The notes beneath the pieces were generated by a model. The model worked only from the letters and a program-made list of their open reading frames with translations, was not told the DNA's origin and searched no databases. From Acidimicrobiaceae bacterium (GTDB lineage Bacteria > Actinomycetota > Acidimicrobiia > Acidimicrobiales > Aldehydirespiratoraceae): a stretch of DNA of 64,000 nucleotides. Below are positions 8,904-17,822 of this stretch, one piece after another (position 1 is the stretch's first letter; each line of letters opens with the position of its first letter). The position numbers were made by a program, and so were the translations under genes. Location: the NCBI GenBank assembly GCA_009842325.1, contig VYFQ01000007.1, forward strand, positions 1 to 64,000, read 5' to 3'.

Positions 8904-10121
8904 ATGGCGGGGCCGCTGGAAGGGATCCGGGTCGTCGAGCTCGGCGTGTGGGTGGCCGGACCGGCGGCGGGGGGCATCCTGGCCGACTGGGGCGCCGATG
9001 TGGTCAAGGTGGAGCCCATCGGCGGAGACCCGGGCCGGATGTTCCAATACATGCTCGGCGGGGACATGCCCTCCAACCCGGTGTTCGAGATGGACAACCG
9101 GGGCAAGCGCAGCATCGCCCTCGACCTGACCACCGATGACGGGCGGGCCGTGATGGAGGATCTTCTCGCCCAGGCCGACGTGTTCGTCACCAACGTCCGC
9201 CTCGGCGGGCTGGACCGTCTCGGCCTGGACCATGCGTCGGTGACCGCCCGCCATCGCCGGCTCGTCTACGCCGCCATCACCGGCTACGGGATGGAGGGCG
9301 CCGAGGCAGGCAGCGGTGCCTTCGACGTGGCCGGGTTCTGGGCCCGCTCGGGCATCGCCCACCTGCTCACCGTCGAGGGCGGGGATCCGCCGTTCCAGCG
9401 GGGCGGCATGGGCGACCACAGCACCGGGTTGGCCACCGCGGCCGGAGTTTGCGCGGCCCTGCTGGCCAGAGAGCGCACCGGCGAGGGCCAGGTGGTCGGC
9501 ACCTCGCTGTTGCGGCAGGGCGCCTACACCATCAGCTTCGACCTGTCGATCACCCTCGGCTGGGGCCTGACGCTGCAGATCGGCCGCCGCGACAACATGG
9601 GCAACCCGGCCATGAACAACTACACCGCCGGCGACGGCCGCCGGTTCTGGCTCGTGGGTCTCGAGCCGGACCGTCACTGGGCGCCGCTCACTCGCGCGGT
9701 CGGGCGGCCCGACTGGCTCCAGGACGAGCGCTACGCAACAGCCCGCGGGCGTCGCCACAACGCAGCCGGTCTTGTTGTCGAGCTCGACGAGATCTTCGCC
9801 ACCAAGTCTCTCGACGAATGGGCCGAGATCTTCGATGCCGAGCCCGAGTTGTTCTGGGCGCCCATCCAGTCGCCCGACGACCTGCTGGCCGACCCGCAGT
9901 TCGCGGCGGCCGGCGGACTGGTGGAGGTGCCCGACGGGCCAGGCACGTCGACGATGGTGGCCACCCCGGTCGACTTCTCAGCCACCGCTTGGGTCCCGCA
10001 GGGCATGGCGCCCCGCCTCGGGCAGCACAGCCAGGAGATCCTGCGCTCCCTCGGCCGCAGCCAGGCTGAGATCGAAGCCCTGCTCGCCACCGGAGCGGTC
10101 CGCGGCGACAGCTCCAGCTGA
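8904..10121 (+). CDS. CaiB/BaiF (class III) CoA-transferase
   Basis: Protein of 405 residues starting MAGPLEGIRVVELGVW; upstream in-frame starts would run into the divergent gene and carry no family sequence. It shows GGILADWGADVVKVEP, NRGKRSIALDL and the GGMGDHSTGLATAAGV segment with the presumed catalytic Asp. It is a distant paralogue of the neighbouring minus-strand transferase; the two share the fold but are not a recent duplication. Substrate unknown. It converges with the enamidase-like gene 12 bases downstream. Confidence 0.92.
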   Translation: MAGPLEGIRVVELGVWVAGPAAGGILADWGADVVKVEPIGGDPGRMFQYMLGGDMPSNPVFEMDNRGKRSIALDLTTDDGRAVMEDLLAQADVFVTNVRLGGLDRLGLDHASVTARHRRLVYAAITGYGMEGAEAGSGAFDVAGFWARSGIAHLLTVEGGDPPFQRGGMGDHSTGLATAAGVCAALLARERTGEGQVVGTSLLRQGAYTISFDLSITLGWGLTLQIGRRDNMGNPAMNNYTAGDGRRFWLVGLEPDRHWAPLTRAVGRPDWLQDERYATARGRRHNAAGLVVELDEIFATKSLDEWAEIFDAEPELFWAPIQSPDDLLADPQFAAAGGLVEVPDGPGTSTMVATPVDFSATAWVPQGMAPRLGQHSQEILRSLGRSQAEIEALLATGAVRGDSSS

Positions 10122-10133
10122 GAGAACGCCGGA

Positions 10134-11297
10134 TCAGTCCTCGATGTCGGCCACCCGGCGAGACCGCAGGGTGCACAGCGAACCCCGCACTCGCACAACG
10201 CCGTCGGTGATCACCACGGCTACGCCGGGGAATTCCCCAGCCCCGATGGCCTCCACCGCCGTGTCGCACACCGAGCCAAGGGAGGTGTCCATCACGACGA
10301 TGTCGGCTACGGCCCCCAGAGCGATCACGTTGCCGTCGGAGCCGAAGGCCTTGGCAGCCTGGCCCGACGCGACGGCCCACGCCGTCGCCGGTGCGACTCC
10401 GGCCAGCGAGCAGATGTCGCCGATGGTCTTGAGGATGCCCAGCGACGTGACGCCGTAGCCGGTGGGCGTGTCCGTGCCGATCAGCAGCCGATCGAGTTCA
10501 CCCCGGTCGGCCAGTCCCTCCACCACTCGCAGCATCGGCTTGGTGCCGCCGGCCTGAACCACCTCGACGAACGGCGGACCGTCGTCGCTGCAGAGCATGT
10601 CGATGTCGTCGTCGGACAGGGAGGCGAACGTGTTGGCGTGCGACGCGATGGACGGAACCGCCTCCAGGACGTCCTCGGCTGAGAAGTAGGGATGCTCATC
10701 GCCTCCGGGACCCCGGTCGGAGGTGCAGCCGCAGTGCATGTGGACCGTCATCCCGAGCCGGCGGGCGTGCGTCGACAGTTCCCCGGCCCGCACCGGGTCC
10801 TTGAGCGAGCCGACGCCGATCTCGCCGATGATCCTCATGCCCGCCTCGTAGGCCCGGTCGATGTGCGAGAAGTCGGTGTCCTTCTCCAGCAGCATCGCTC
10901 CCCCGTGCACCTTGATGCCCCCGGGACGGTGACGCTCGAAGGAGTGGAACGCCCCGAGGGCGATACCGAGCGCCGACTCGGCCCCGGACCGGCCCGGGGC
11001 ATGGACCTCGCCCGCCGAGATGGCCCGGGTGACCGCCCCGTGCATCATGCGCTCCAGGTACCCGACCGACTGCTGCTTGGGCGCGTAGTCGCCGAGAGTG
11101 GGATGCATATGGGTGTCGACGAGGCCCGGGGCGACTGTCATGCCCTTGCAGTCGATCACGGTGTCGGCGGTGGTGGCCGCGCCGGAGTCGAATGACACTA
11201 TGCGGCCGTCATCGACGACGATGGTGTCCGCCTCCAGCGTGGGCTCGTCGAGCACGCCGGTGAGAACCTCGCCGATGTTGTGCAGTACGAGTTGCAT
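10134..11297 (-). CDS. Enamidase-like amidohydrolase
   Basis: Metal-dependent amidohydrolase of 387 residues. From memory the sequence follows the nicotinate-fermentation enamidase of Eubacterium barkeri along its whole length: NIGEVLTGVL at the start, VDTHMHPTLGDYAPKQQ with the HxH metal pair, GIKVHGGAMLLEK, IIGEIGVGSLKDP, LLIGTDTPTGYGV and VVMDTSLGSV. Enamidase opens the ring of a partly reduced 6-oxonicotinate. The ATG chosen is preceded by GGAG and starts MQLVLHNIG; the open frame reaches further upstream without family sequence. It is last in the operon behind an ABC importer and a luciferase-like monooxygenase, so a related cyclic amide or enamide is the likely substrate. Confidence 0.82.
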   Translation of the reverse strand: MQLVLHNIGEVLTGVLDEPTLEADTIVVDDGRIVSFDSGAATTADTVIDCKGMTVAPGLVDTHMHPTLGDYAPKQQSVGYLERMMHGAVTRAISAGEVHAPGRSGAESALGIALGAFHSFERHRPGGIKVHGGAMLLEKDTDFSHIDRAYEAGMRIIGEIGVGSLKDPVRAGELSTHARRLGMTVHMHCGCTSDRGPGGDEHPYFSAEDVLEAVPSIASHANTFASLSDDDIDMLCSDDGPPFVEVVQAGGTKPMLRVVEGLADRGELDRLLIGTDTPTGYGVTSLGILKTIGDICSLAGVAPATAWAVASGQAAKAFGSDGNVIALGAVADIVVMDTSLGSVCDTAVEAIGAGEFPGVAVVITDGVVRVRGSLCTLRSRRVADIED

Positions 11298-11355
11298 TGA
11301 ATGTTCTCCGGGGGTGTCGTGCCGCGGCCGAGGGGCTGCGGGGACTTGGGGGGTC

Positions 11356-12342
11356 TCAGACGTTGGCCATGATCTTGTTGGCGAAGAGGTCGATCTGCGC
11401 GGGGTCATCGGTCAGCGGGTTGATGATCAGGTGATCGATCCCGGCCGCGGCAAGGGCCCGGATGCGGGCCGTCATCTCGTCGATGGTGCCGAACAGGTAG
11501 GCGTTCTGCAGGTCCTCGTCGGAGCGCTTGACGTCCATCACCGTCCGGTAGGCGGCGAGCTGCTCGGCGATCACCTTGTGGCGGTCGGCCGAGTCCACGA
11601 TGTGCAGCCACTGGGCATGGGACATGGTGAAGGTGCTCATGTCCCGCCTGGCGCCGAGGTAGCCGCGCACCGAGGCGATGTCGTCCGCGACGATCTCGGG
11701 ACTGGTGCCGCTCGAGCGGCAGATCCAGCCGTCGTGGCGACCGATGCGGGCCAGCACGGCCGGTGCCATGTTGGGGGTGTCGACGTTGTCCACGACGTGG
11801 ACTTGGGAGCCGCCACCGATCCAGATGGGGATCGGCGCGGCGGGTCTGGGGTAGAGGGTGGTGCCGTCGGCGACGCTGTAGTAGTCGCCCCGGAAGCTCA
11901 CCTCGTCGGTGCTGAGCAGCAGCCCGATGAGTTCCAGGGCCTCGTCGGTGCGCCGGCCGCGCTCGCGCCTCGGCACCCCCACCGACGCGAACTCCATGTC
12001 GTCGTGGCCTGTGCCGATCCCCAGGATCACCCGACCTCCCCCCGAGAGGCTGTCGAGGCTGGCGACCTCCTTGGCGATGATGGTGGGATGGCGGAACGGC
12101 GCGCACAGGATGGCGGTGCCCAGGCGGATCCGCTCGGTGGCGCCTGCGGCCACCGCCAGCGTGATCATCGGATCCTGCCAGGCCACCGAGTACACGTTGG
12201 GAGCGACGAGCAGGTGGTCGATGACCCACAAACCGGCGAAGCCGGCCTCTTCCACCTTGGTGAAGTACGGCACCAGCGCCCGGGCCGACGCCGCGGTGGT
12301 CTGCGGCCCCGCATAGGACGGCACCCGCCAGCCGAATTCCAT
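11356..12342 (-). CDS. Luciferase-like (LLM class) flavin or F420 oxidoreductase
   Basis: Protein of 328 residues with the bacterial-luciferase TIM-barrel fold. Landmarks are FTKVEEAGFAGLWVIDHLL, TERIRLGTAI, PTIIAKEVASLDSLSGGR, ILGIGTGHDDMEF and PIPIWIGGG. Members use FMN or F420; the sequence alone does not decide which. Some open N-heterocycles (RutA on uracil, pyridine monooxygenases), which suits the enamidase-like gene downstream. It follows the permease gene by 34 bases. The start has GGAG a few bases upstream, and the C-terminus is intact. Confidence 0.85.
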   Translation of the reverse strand: MEFGWRVPSYAGPQTTAASARALVPYFTKVEEAGFAGLWVIDHLLVAPNVYSVAWQDPMITLAVAAGATERIRLGTAILCAPFRHPTIIAKEVASLDSLSGGGRVILGIGTGHDDMEFASVGVPRRERGRRTDEALELIGLLLSTDEVSFRGDYYSVADGTTLYPRPAAPIPIWIGGGSQVHVVDNVDTPNMAPAVLARIGRHDGWICRSSGTSPEIVADDIASVRGYLGARRDMSTFTMSHAQWLHIVDSADRHKVIAEQLAAYRTVMDVKRSDEDLQNAYLFGTIDEMTARIRALAAAGIDHLIINPLTDDPAQIDLFANKIMANV

Positions 12343-12376
12343 CAGGTTCCTGCTCCGGCAGGTCGGCCCTCCGGCA

Positions 12377-13192
12377 TCACACCGACACTCCCGCGGCCCG
12401 CATCTCGGCGCCCACCGAGCCGTACAGCCGGCGCATCACCAGCTGGTACACGAGGCCGTGGATCTTGTCGAGGACCAGGCCGAGCACGGTCAGCTGCACG
12501 AAGGCCACGAACATCAACTCGGTGTCGAGAGTGCCCTGCGACACGATGATCAGGGCGCCGAGACCCTTGTTGGCCCCGACGTACTCGGCCACCACTGCGC
12601 CCACCAGCGCCAGCATGAGCGCCACCCGCAGACCGCTGAACACGGCGGGAACGGCGTGGAGAGCCTTGCACTTCGTGAGCGTCGTCCAGCGTCCGGCCCG
12701 CAGTGCCCTAAACAGCTCCAGCATCTCTGCCGGAGCCGTCGTGAGGCCGAGGTAGGTGTTCTCCAGCAGCGGGAAGAAGGCGATGAGCGCCGCGATGATC
12801 ACCTTGGGAGTCATCCCGAACCCGAACCAGATCACCAGGATCGGAGCGAGCGCGAACTTGGGCAGGGCCTGGGTGACGATGACGTAGGGCATGATGACCC
12901 GCCGAGCGATCCCGAACTCCGAGGCCAGAGTGCCCAGCCCGATCCCGGCGACTCCGCCCAGCGCGAACCCGAGCACGATCTCCTGGACGGTGATCCAGAT
13001 GTGCGGGTTGGCCCGGCCCGAGGTCACGTAGTCGATCAGGCGGTCCAGCACCGGCCCCGGCTCTGGGAGGATCAGCGGGGAATTGGTCCTCGCCCACAGG
13101 TGCCACACCACCACCAGCACGACGGCCGACACCAGCACGAGCACCCGACCGAGCCACTTCTCCGAGCGGGCCGCCCGCCAGAAGCGCCTCAC
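12377..13192 (-). CDS. ABC transporter permease (SsuC/TauC type)
   Basis: Membrane protein of 271 residues with about six hydrophobic segments, the first at VLVLVSAVVLVVVWHLW. The cytoplasmic EAA-like loop reads EMLELFRALRAGRW and continues to SGLRVALMLALVGAVVAEYV. It forms the pore of the importer with the ATPase upstream and the lipoprotein two genes upstream. The GTG start lies 16 bases after the ATPase stop. The SsuC/TauC/ThiX family covers sulfonates, nitrile-like compounds and pyrimidine precursors, so the family alone does not give the substrate. Confidence 0.88.
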   Translation of the reverse strand: MRRFWRAARSEKWLGRVLVLVSAVVLVVVWHLWARTNSPLILPEPGPVLDRLIDYVTSGRANPHIWITVQEIVLGFALGGVAGIGLGTLASEFGIARRVIMPYVIVTQALPKFALAPILVIWFGFGMTPKVIIAALIAFFPLLENTYLGLTTAPAEMLELFRALRAGRWTTLTKCKALHAVPAVFSGLRVALMLALVGAVVAEYVGANKGLGALIIVSQGTLDTELMFVAFVQLTVLGLVLDKIHGLVYQLVMRRLYGSVGAEMRAAGVSV

Positions 13193-13208
13193 GGCGCGCC
13201 CTCCGGGC

Positions 13209-13991
13209 TCATTCGAGCTGCTCCCGGATCCGCTGGCGCAGTGACCAGAACCTCTCGTCCGCCTCGACCTGCTCGAAGGTGCGCGGCCGCTCCAAGTCCA
13301 CGTCGATCACGTCCTGCACGCCCCCGGGACGGGCCGACATGACCATCACCCGGTCCGACAGGAACAGCGCCTCGCCGATGTCGTGGGTCACGAACACCAC
13401 CGTGGTCTGGGACTCCTGCCAGATGCGGAGGAGCTCCAGGTTCATGAGATCCCGGGTCTGGGCGTCTAGGGCCCCGAAGGGCTCGTCCATCAGAAGGATG
13501 GAGGGCTCCACCGCCAGAGCCCGGGCCACCGACACCCGCTGCTGCATGCCTCCCGACAACTCGCCCGGCCGGTGCTGCAGGTACTCGGACAAACCCACCA
13601 TCTCCAGCACTTCGTGCGCTTTGCGCCTGTCGGTGTCGGTGGGCCGGCGCATCACCTCGAACGGCAGCATCACATTGTCGATGACCCTGCGCCACGGCAG
13701 CAGCACCGCCTTCTGGAAGACGTAGCCGATGCGCCGGTCGGGGGCGGTGACAACCTCGCCGCCGATGCGCACCTGTCCAGTTGAGGGCGCTATGAGGCCG
13801 CCCACGCATCGCAGCAGGGTGCTCTTGCCGCAGCCGCTGGGCCCGACGATGCCGACGAACTCGCGGGGCGCTATGTCGAAGTCGATGCCCTCGATGGCCG
13901 TGATGTCGCCAGCATCGGACGCGAAGGTCTTGGTGAGGCCGTCGATCTCGATGTGGCCGCGCCCCGGGAGTTCTCCGGTCTTGTCGTTCAC
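13209..13991 (-). CDS. ABC transporter ATP-binding protein (SsuB/TauB type)
   Basis: ATPase of 260 residues with Walker A GPSGCGKST, Q-loop YVFQKAVLLPW, signature LSGGMQQRVSVARAL, Walker B ILLMDEPFGALD and H-loop FVTHDIGEALF. It energises the importer formed with the neighbouring permease and lipoprotein. The GTG start sits only 8 bases after a strong hairpin that separates it from the binding-protein gene. Such a hairpin commonly keeps binding-protein levels above ATPase levels. Confidence 0.92.
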   Translation of the reverse strand: MNDKTGELPGRGHIEIDGLTKTFASDAGDITAIEGIDFDIAPREFVGIVGPSGCGKSTLLRCVGGLIAPSTGQVRIGGEVVTAPDRRIGYVFQKAVLLPWRRVIDNVMLPFEVMRRPTDTDRRKAHEVLEMVGLSEYLQHRPGELSGGMQQRVSVARALAVEPSILLMDEPFGALDAQTRDLMNLELLRIWQESQTTVVFVTHDIGEALFLSDRVMVMSARPGGVQDVIDVDLERPRTFEQVEADERFWSLRQRIREQLE

Positions 13992-13999
13992 GGTGTGCC

Positions 14000-14037
14000 C
14001 CTGAACCCGGCAGGCACCGGTGCCCGCCGGGTTCAGG
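14000..14037 (-). terminator. Intercistronic hairpin between binding-protein and ATPase genes
   Basis: Two perfectly complementary 12-base arms (CCTGAACCCGGC and GCCGGGTTCAGG) enclose a second self-complementary core, GGCACCGGTGCC. The result is a nearly continuous palindrome of 38 bases. There is no T-tract. It lies 12 bases past the binding-protein stop and 8 bases before the ATPase start. It is likely a partial terminator or a barrier that protects the upstream mRNA. Confidence 0.75.
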
Positions 14038-14049
14038 CTAGTTGTCGAT

Positions 14050-15249
14050 CTAGTTGATGAACCGGTTGGAGATCACCGCCGAGGCGTCGGCTGCGTCGGG
14101 CAGGATCCCAAGCTCGGTGGCCTGGTCGGCCACGTCCTGGATGGTGGTCACATCGCACCAGCCCATGCCGTTCTCGGCGACGCCGGGACCCTCGTTCTGC
14201 ATCTGGATGCGGTAGTCGATCACGGCGAGGTTGCGGTCCATGTTGTCGGCACCAACCGCGTAGCGGGAGCCGATCTCAGCCGCAGCCTCGGGGTTCTCCT
14301 GGATCCATACCTTGGCCTTCTCAAGAGCGTCGATGAACCGTCCTACGCCGTCGGTGTTCTCGTCCACCCAGCTCCGGTTGGCGAAGTAGACGTCGTTGGG
14401 GCCGGGCACCTGCGTGTACTGCCAGATCTCGTAGTCACCGACCTGGTCGTCGGGGATGCCGCCAGCCTCGAGGAGGGCCCAGTTGATCGAACCCCATGTG
14501 GAGGCGGCCTGGGCCTGGCCACCGAGCAAGGCCTCTCCGAAGGCGATCCCGGTGGCCGCGAAGGTCACGTCCTCCTCGGTGATGCCGTTGTCGGCCAGCA
14601 GGAGAGCCGCGTACCACTTGCTGGTGGAGGCCTGAGATGTGACTGCAACCGTCTTGCCCCGGAGGTCCTCCGGGCTCTCGATGCCGGCTCCGGTATTGAC
14701 CAGCATGGTCATCCAGTTCTGCGTGTACGGGCAGTAGATGCCCTCAAGATCCGCTCCCGCGATCGTGGCGAAGAAGCCCGACAGGGCGTCGGCCATGGCG
14801 ATGTCGGCGTTGCCGGCCACCAGCTGGCGGACGGCGTCGCCTGCACCGGCGCCGGGGAGCTGCTCGAGGGTGACGCCAGCCTCGGCGAAGTAGCCGTTCT
14901 CCTCGGCCACATACAGGTCGATGAAGTCGATGAACTTACCGCCACCCCACGTGACCAGCCGGATGTCGATCGGCTCCGGCGGAGCAGCGGGCTCTGGCTC
15001 GGGTTCCGGCTCAGGCTCGGCAGCGGGCTCAGGCTCCGCCGCTGGCTCTGGTTCGGGCTCGGGCTCTGCCGCCGGCTCAGGCTCGGCAGCCGGCTCGGGC
15101 TCCGGATCGGCGGCCGGCTCAGGCTCGGCAGCCGGTGCCGGCGCAGCCGGTTCTTCGTCGTCGTCGCCGCACGCTGTGAACAGCAGGGCTGCGGCCAATG
15201 GCACCGCCAGCCAGCGCAGCCATCTCATCCGATTCGTGGTCTGGCTCAT
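14050..15249 (-). CDS. NMT1/THI5-like ABC substrate-binding lipoprotein
   Basis: Extracytoplasmic solute-binding protein of 399 residues. The signal peptide ([15 protein letters not shown]) ends in the lipobox FTAC, giving a lipid-anchored Cys. Next comes a linker of about 60 residues made almost only of Glu, Pro and Ala. The binding domain follows from about residue 95 ([40 protein letters not shown]). Family members bind pyrimidine precursors, sulfonates or other small organics. The ATG at 15249 has GGGAG upstream and gives a proper signal peptide; earlier starts do not. It is the first gene of the operon, read from a consensus-like promoter and divergent from the GntR gene. Confidence 0.9.
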   Translation of the reverse strand: MSQTTNRMRWLRWLAVPLAAALLFTACGDDDEEPAAPAPAAEPEPAADPEPEPAAEPEPAAEPEPEPEPAAEPEPAAEPEPEPEPEPAAPPEPIDIRLVTWGGGKFIDFIDLYVAEENGYFAEAGVTLEQLPGAGAGDAVRQLVAGNADIAMADALSGFFATIAGADLEGIYCPYTQNWMTMLVNTGAGIESPEDLRGKTVAVTSQASTSKWYAALLLADNGITEEDVTFAATGIAFGEALLGGQAQAASTWGSINWALLEAGGIPDDQVGDYEIWQYTQVPGPNDVYFANRSWVDENTDGVGRFIDALEKAKVWIQENPEAAAEIGSRYAVGADNMDRNLAVIDYRIQMQNEGPGVAENGMGWCDVTTIQDVADQATELGILPDAADASAVISNRFIN

Positions 15250-15282
15250 GATGGTCTCCCTCCCGTCTTGAGACTGCCAAAC

Positions 15283-15311
15283 CCTATAGGAAATCATCAA
15301 TCGGATGTCAA
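15283..15311 (-). promoter_or_regulatory. Consensus-like sigma70 promoter for the importer/enamidase operon
   Basis: Read on the minus strand, TTGACA is followed by a 17-base spacer and TATAGG, which leaves a leader of roughly 27 bases to the binding-protein ATG. It is the best -35/-10 pair I found in the window. It lies between the divergent operon and regulator genes, where the GntR protein would be expected to bind. Confidence 0.75.
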
Positions 15312-15341
15312 GTTCGCCGGTACGTGGCATGATGGAGAACT

Positions 15342-16019
15342 GTGAGTTCGTTCGAGCGGCCCAAGACCGCACAGGAAGCAGTGCTCGCGGAGATCCGCGA
15401 GCAGCTCCTCGACGGCCGGCTCGCGCCAGGAGGATCCATCCGTCCGGACGCGCTGGGAGATGAGTTGGGCGTGTCGGCCGTGCCCGTTCGAGAAGCGCTG
15501 CGGATCCTGGAGGGCGAGGGCCACGTTCACTACCGACCCCACCGGGGCTACGTAGTGGCGACCCTCGATGTGGACGACCTGATCGAGATATACCGGATCC
15601 GAGAGCTTCTCGAGACCGAGGCAGTGAGCAAGGCCATCCCGCGGCTTCGGGGCGAGACGGTGGCCCGACTCCGTGAGATCGTCCGTGAGATGGACGAGGT
15701 GCAGGACGACGTCATATCACTGACTGCGGTGAACCGGCGGTTCCATTTCACGCTGTTCGAGGCGGCGGAGATGCCCCAGCTGGTTCGGGTGCTGCGGATC
15801 CTGTGGGACTCGTCGGATCGCTACCGCCTGCGCTACCTGATGTCACCCGAGAACCGCCAGCTCGTACACGACCAGCATCAACGGATGATGAAGGCCGTGG
15901 CCGACGGCAACGCTGGGGCGTTCATCGATGAGAGCCACAAGCATCACGAACACGCCATCGCTGCGCTGGCCGAGACGTTCGAGATGGCGGCGATGGAGCC
16001 CGAGCAGAAGTCCGCCTGA
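15342..16019 (+). CDS. GntR-family transcriptional regulator (FadR/FCD subfamily)
   Basis: Regulator of 225 residues. The N-terminal winged helix-turn-helix (about 8-72) contains [23 protein letters not shown]. The C-terminal all-helical FCD ligand domain (about 80-215) has the metal/ligand His residues in [11 protein letters not shown] and [12 protein letters not shown]. Such proteins usually repress a neighbouring catabolic operon until a small carboxylate binds. The GTG start is preceded by GGAG. It is divergent from the importer / luciferase-like / enamidase operon, its most probable target; its ligand would be the imported compound or a product. Confidence 0.9.
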   Translation: MSSFERPKTAQEAVLAEIREQLLDGRLAPGGSIRPDALGDELGVSAVPVREALRILEGEGHVHYRPHRGYVVATLDVDDLIEIYRIRELLETEAVSKAIPRLRGETVARLREIVREMDEVQDDVISLTAVNRRFHFTLFEAAEMPQLVRVLRILWDSSDRYRLRYLMSPENRQLVHDQHQRMMKAVADGNAGAFIDESHKHHEHAIAALAETFEMAAMEPEQKSA

Positions 16020-16027
16020 ACGGGCCG

Positions 16028-17692
16028 TTACTGGCCCATCAGGTCGATCTTGCGCTGCTCGATCTTGCTGCGCAGGGGCGGGAACACCTCTTCGGGATCG
16101 ATGGCGACCGCGAGCAGCGCCGGGCCGCCCAGCGAGAGGGACCACTCGAACGCCCCTTTGAGGTCGGTCTCGTCGCTGACCGTGCGAGACGCAACGCCGA
16201 AGGCTCGAGCGACCGCGGCGAAGTCGATGGGCCCGAGGCGCACGAAATGGTCCTCGCCGTACATCGCCTCGGCCTGGTGGCGAAGGATGCCGAGCGCACC
16301 GTCGACGAACACGACCGCCACCAGCGGCAGCCCCAGGTCCTGGGCCACGACGAGCTCTCCCATCGTGTGTACGAAGCCCCCGTCGCCGGCGATGGCCACT
16401 GCCGTCGTGCCGGGCAGGGCCACCGCGGCTCCGATGGCGGCCGGAAGGCTGAAGCCCATGGCGTCGAATTCGCACGACTGGAGCAGGCCCTCGGGCCTGG
16501 TGACGTCGAGTTGCTCGCACACCCACAGCCGGTGGTTCCCGATGTCGGCCGACACGACCGTGCCATCCGGCGCGGCCTCGTTCAGCGCGGCGATCACCGA
16601 GGCTGCGCTCAAGCCCCGGGCGGGATCGTTCTGCGGCGGCGTGCGAGGCGGCTTGCCGGTGAACCACGGCTCACGCTGAGCGACGCGAGGGGAGGTGGCG
16701 GCCAGGACCGCCCCCGCGCTGCCCACGATCCCCTGGTCGACCCGATATACCCGGTTGATCTGCGAGGCGTCTGCGTCGATCTGAACCAGTTGCGCGCCGT
16801 CGGCGAACAAGTCGGGGCGCCAGCCGAACGTCGTCTGCTCCCCGAGCGCGCAGCCTGCGATCAGCACTAGGTCGGCCGAGCCGATGGCCTCGCGGGCTGT
16901 ATCCGTCCCGTAGAAGCCCAGCATGCCGACGCTGCGCCGATGAGCGGTGGAGATGCTGCCTATGCCGGATCGGCTCGTTGCCACCGGCGCGCCCAGTCGC
17001 TCGCAGAGATCGGCCAGTGCCGCGCTGCTGCGGCTGCGCAGCACGCCGTGGCCCGCCAGCACGGCCGGCCGCCGGGCGCGTTCAAGACGCCGGATCAATT
17101 CGTCGACGGTTGACGCAGCCGGGGCCGCGCTCGTCGCGACCGCGGGCGGCAGCGGCTCGATCGGGCTCGCGGTGTCGGCCTGGAGGTTCTGGGGCAGGGC
17201 GATGTGCACCGGGCCCGGCCGCCCGGACGCGGCGAGTTGAAGACCAGTGGCGATCAGGTTGGGAACTTCGTCGAGCGACGCCGCCTGCACGGACCTCTTG
17301 CAGAACGGCGCGAGCAGCCCGACGTTGTCGCAGTGCTGCAGGATGTTGCGGTGGACGTACCGCCGGTCGACCTGCGCCGTGAGCACCAGCAACGGGATGG
17401 AGTCGGCTTGGGCATTGGCGACCGAAGTGACCAGGTTGGTGGCACCGGGTCCCGGAGCGCCGGAAAGGACGACGCCGGGCTCGCCCGTGGCCAGCGCGTA
17501 GCCCGATGCCATATACCCCGCACCCTGCTCGTGGCGGGCCGCAATCACCCTGGGAGCGCCGGAACGGCCCAATTCGTGGTACGTGGGCAGGAAGTGCCCA
17601 CCGGCGACCGTGAATACCGCACTGACGCCCGCAGCATTGATCGCTTCCGCGATGAGGCGGCGTCCTAGCAGGTCGCCCGAGGCTTCAGGCAT
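16028..17692 (-). CDS. Thiamine-diphosphate-dependent enzyme, acetolactate-synthase-like
   Basis: Protein of 554 residues with the three ThDP-enzyme domains. The N-terminal Pyr domain carries the cofactor-activating Glu in AARHEQGAGYMASGYA. The central domain is at about 190-330. The C-terminal PP domain has GDGGFVHTMGEL and ends its metal motif in VVFVDGALG, where the usual NN is VD. The second position, normally the metal ligand Asn, is Asp and should still bind Mg. The reaction (decarboxylase, carboligase or lyase) is not clear; it is not the housekeeping IlvB. It converges on the GntR gene with 8 bases between. GGAG precedes the ATG. Confidence 0.82.
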   Translation of the reverse strand: MPEASGDLLGRRLIAEAINAAGVSAVFTVAGGHFLPTYHELGRSGAPRVIAARHEQGAGYMASGYALATGEPGVVLSGAPGPGATNLVTSVANAQADSIPLLVLTAQVDRRYVHRNILQHCDNVGLLAPFCKRSVQAASLDEVPNLIATGLQLAASGRPGPVHIALPQNLQADTASPIEPLPPAVATSAAPAASTVDELIRRLERARRPAVLAGHGVLRSRSSAALADLCERLGAPVATSRSGIGSISTAHRRSVGMLGFYGTDTAREAIGSADLVLIAGCALGEQTTFGWRPDLFADGAQLVQIDADASQINRVYRVDQGIVGSAGAVLAATSPRVAQREPWFTGKPPRTPPQNDPARGLSAASVIAALNEAAPDGTVVSADIGNHRLWVCEQLDVTRPEGLLQSCEFDAMGFSLPAAIGAAVALPGTTAVAIAGDGGFVHTMGELVVAQDLGLPLVAVVFVDGALGILRHQAEAMYGEDHFVRLGPIDFAAVARAFGVASRTVSDETDLKGAFEWSLSLGGPALLAVAIDPEEVFPPLRSKIEQRKIDLMGQ

Positions 17693-17808
17693 TGGATCTC
17701 CATCCCGACAACGGCAGCAGCATCATATAGTCGATCAAATACAGGAACTCATTGGGACGGGAGCTTCTTGAGACAGGCCCGTAGGCATGGAGCCCGAGCT
17801 TGGATCGT

Positions 17809-17814
17809 TACACT
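17809..17814 (+). promoter_or_regulatory. Putative -10 box for leaderless HAD gene
   Basis: TACACT lies 8 bases before the ATG at 17823, which supports that start over the one 36 bases upstream. No convincing -35 is visible. Confidence 0.45.
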
Positions 17815-17822
17815 GCCACCAC

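Noticed and set aside
14960..15160. CRISPR-like or satellite DNA array
   Set aside because: The short repeats are in frame and encode the Glu-Pro-Ala linker of a lipoprotein; there are no spacers or conserved long units.
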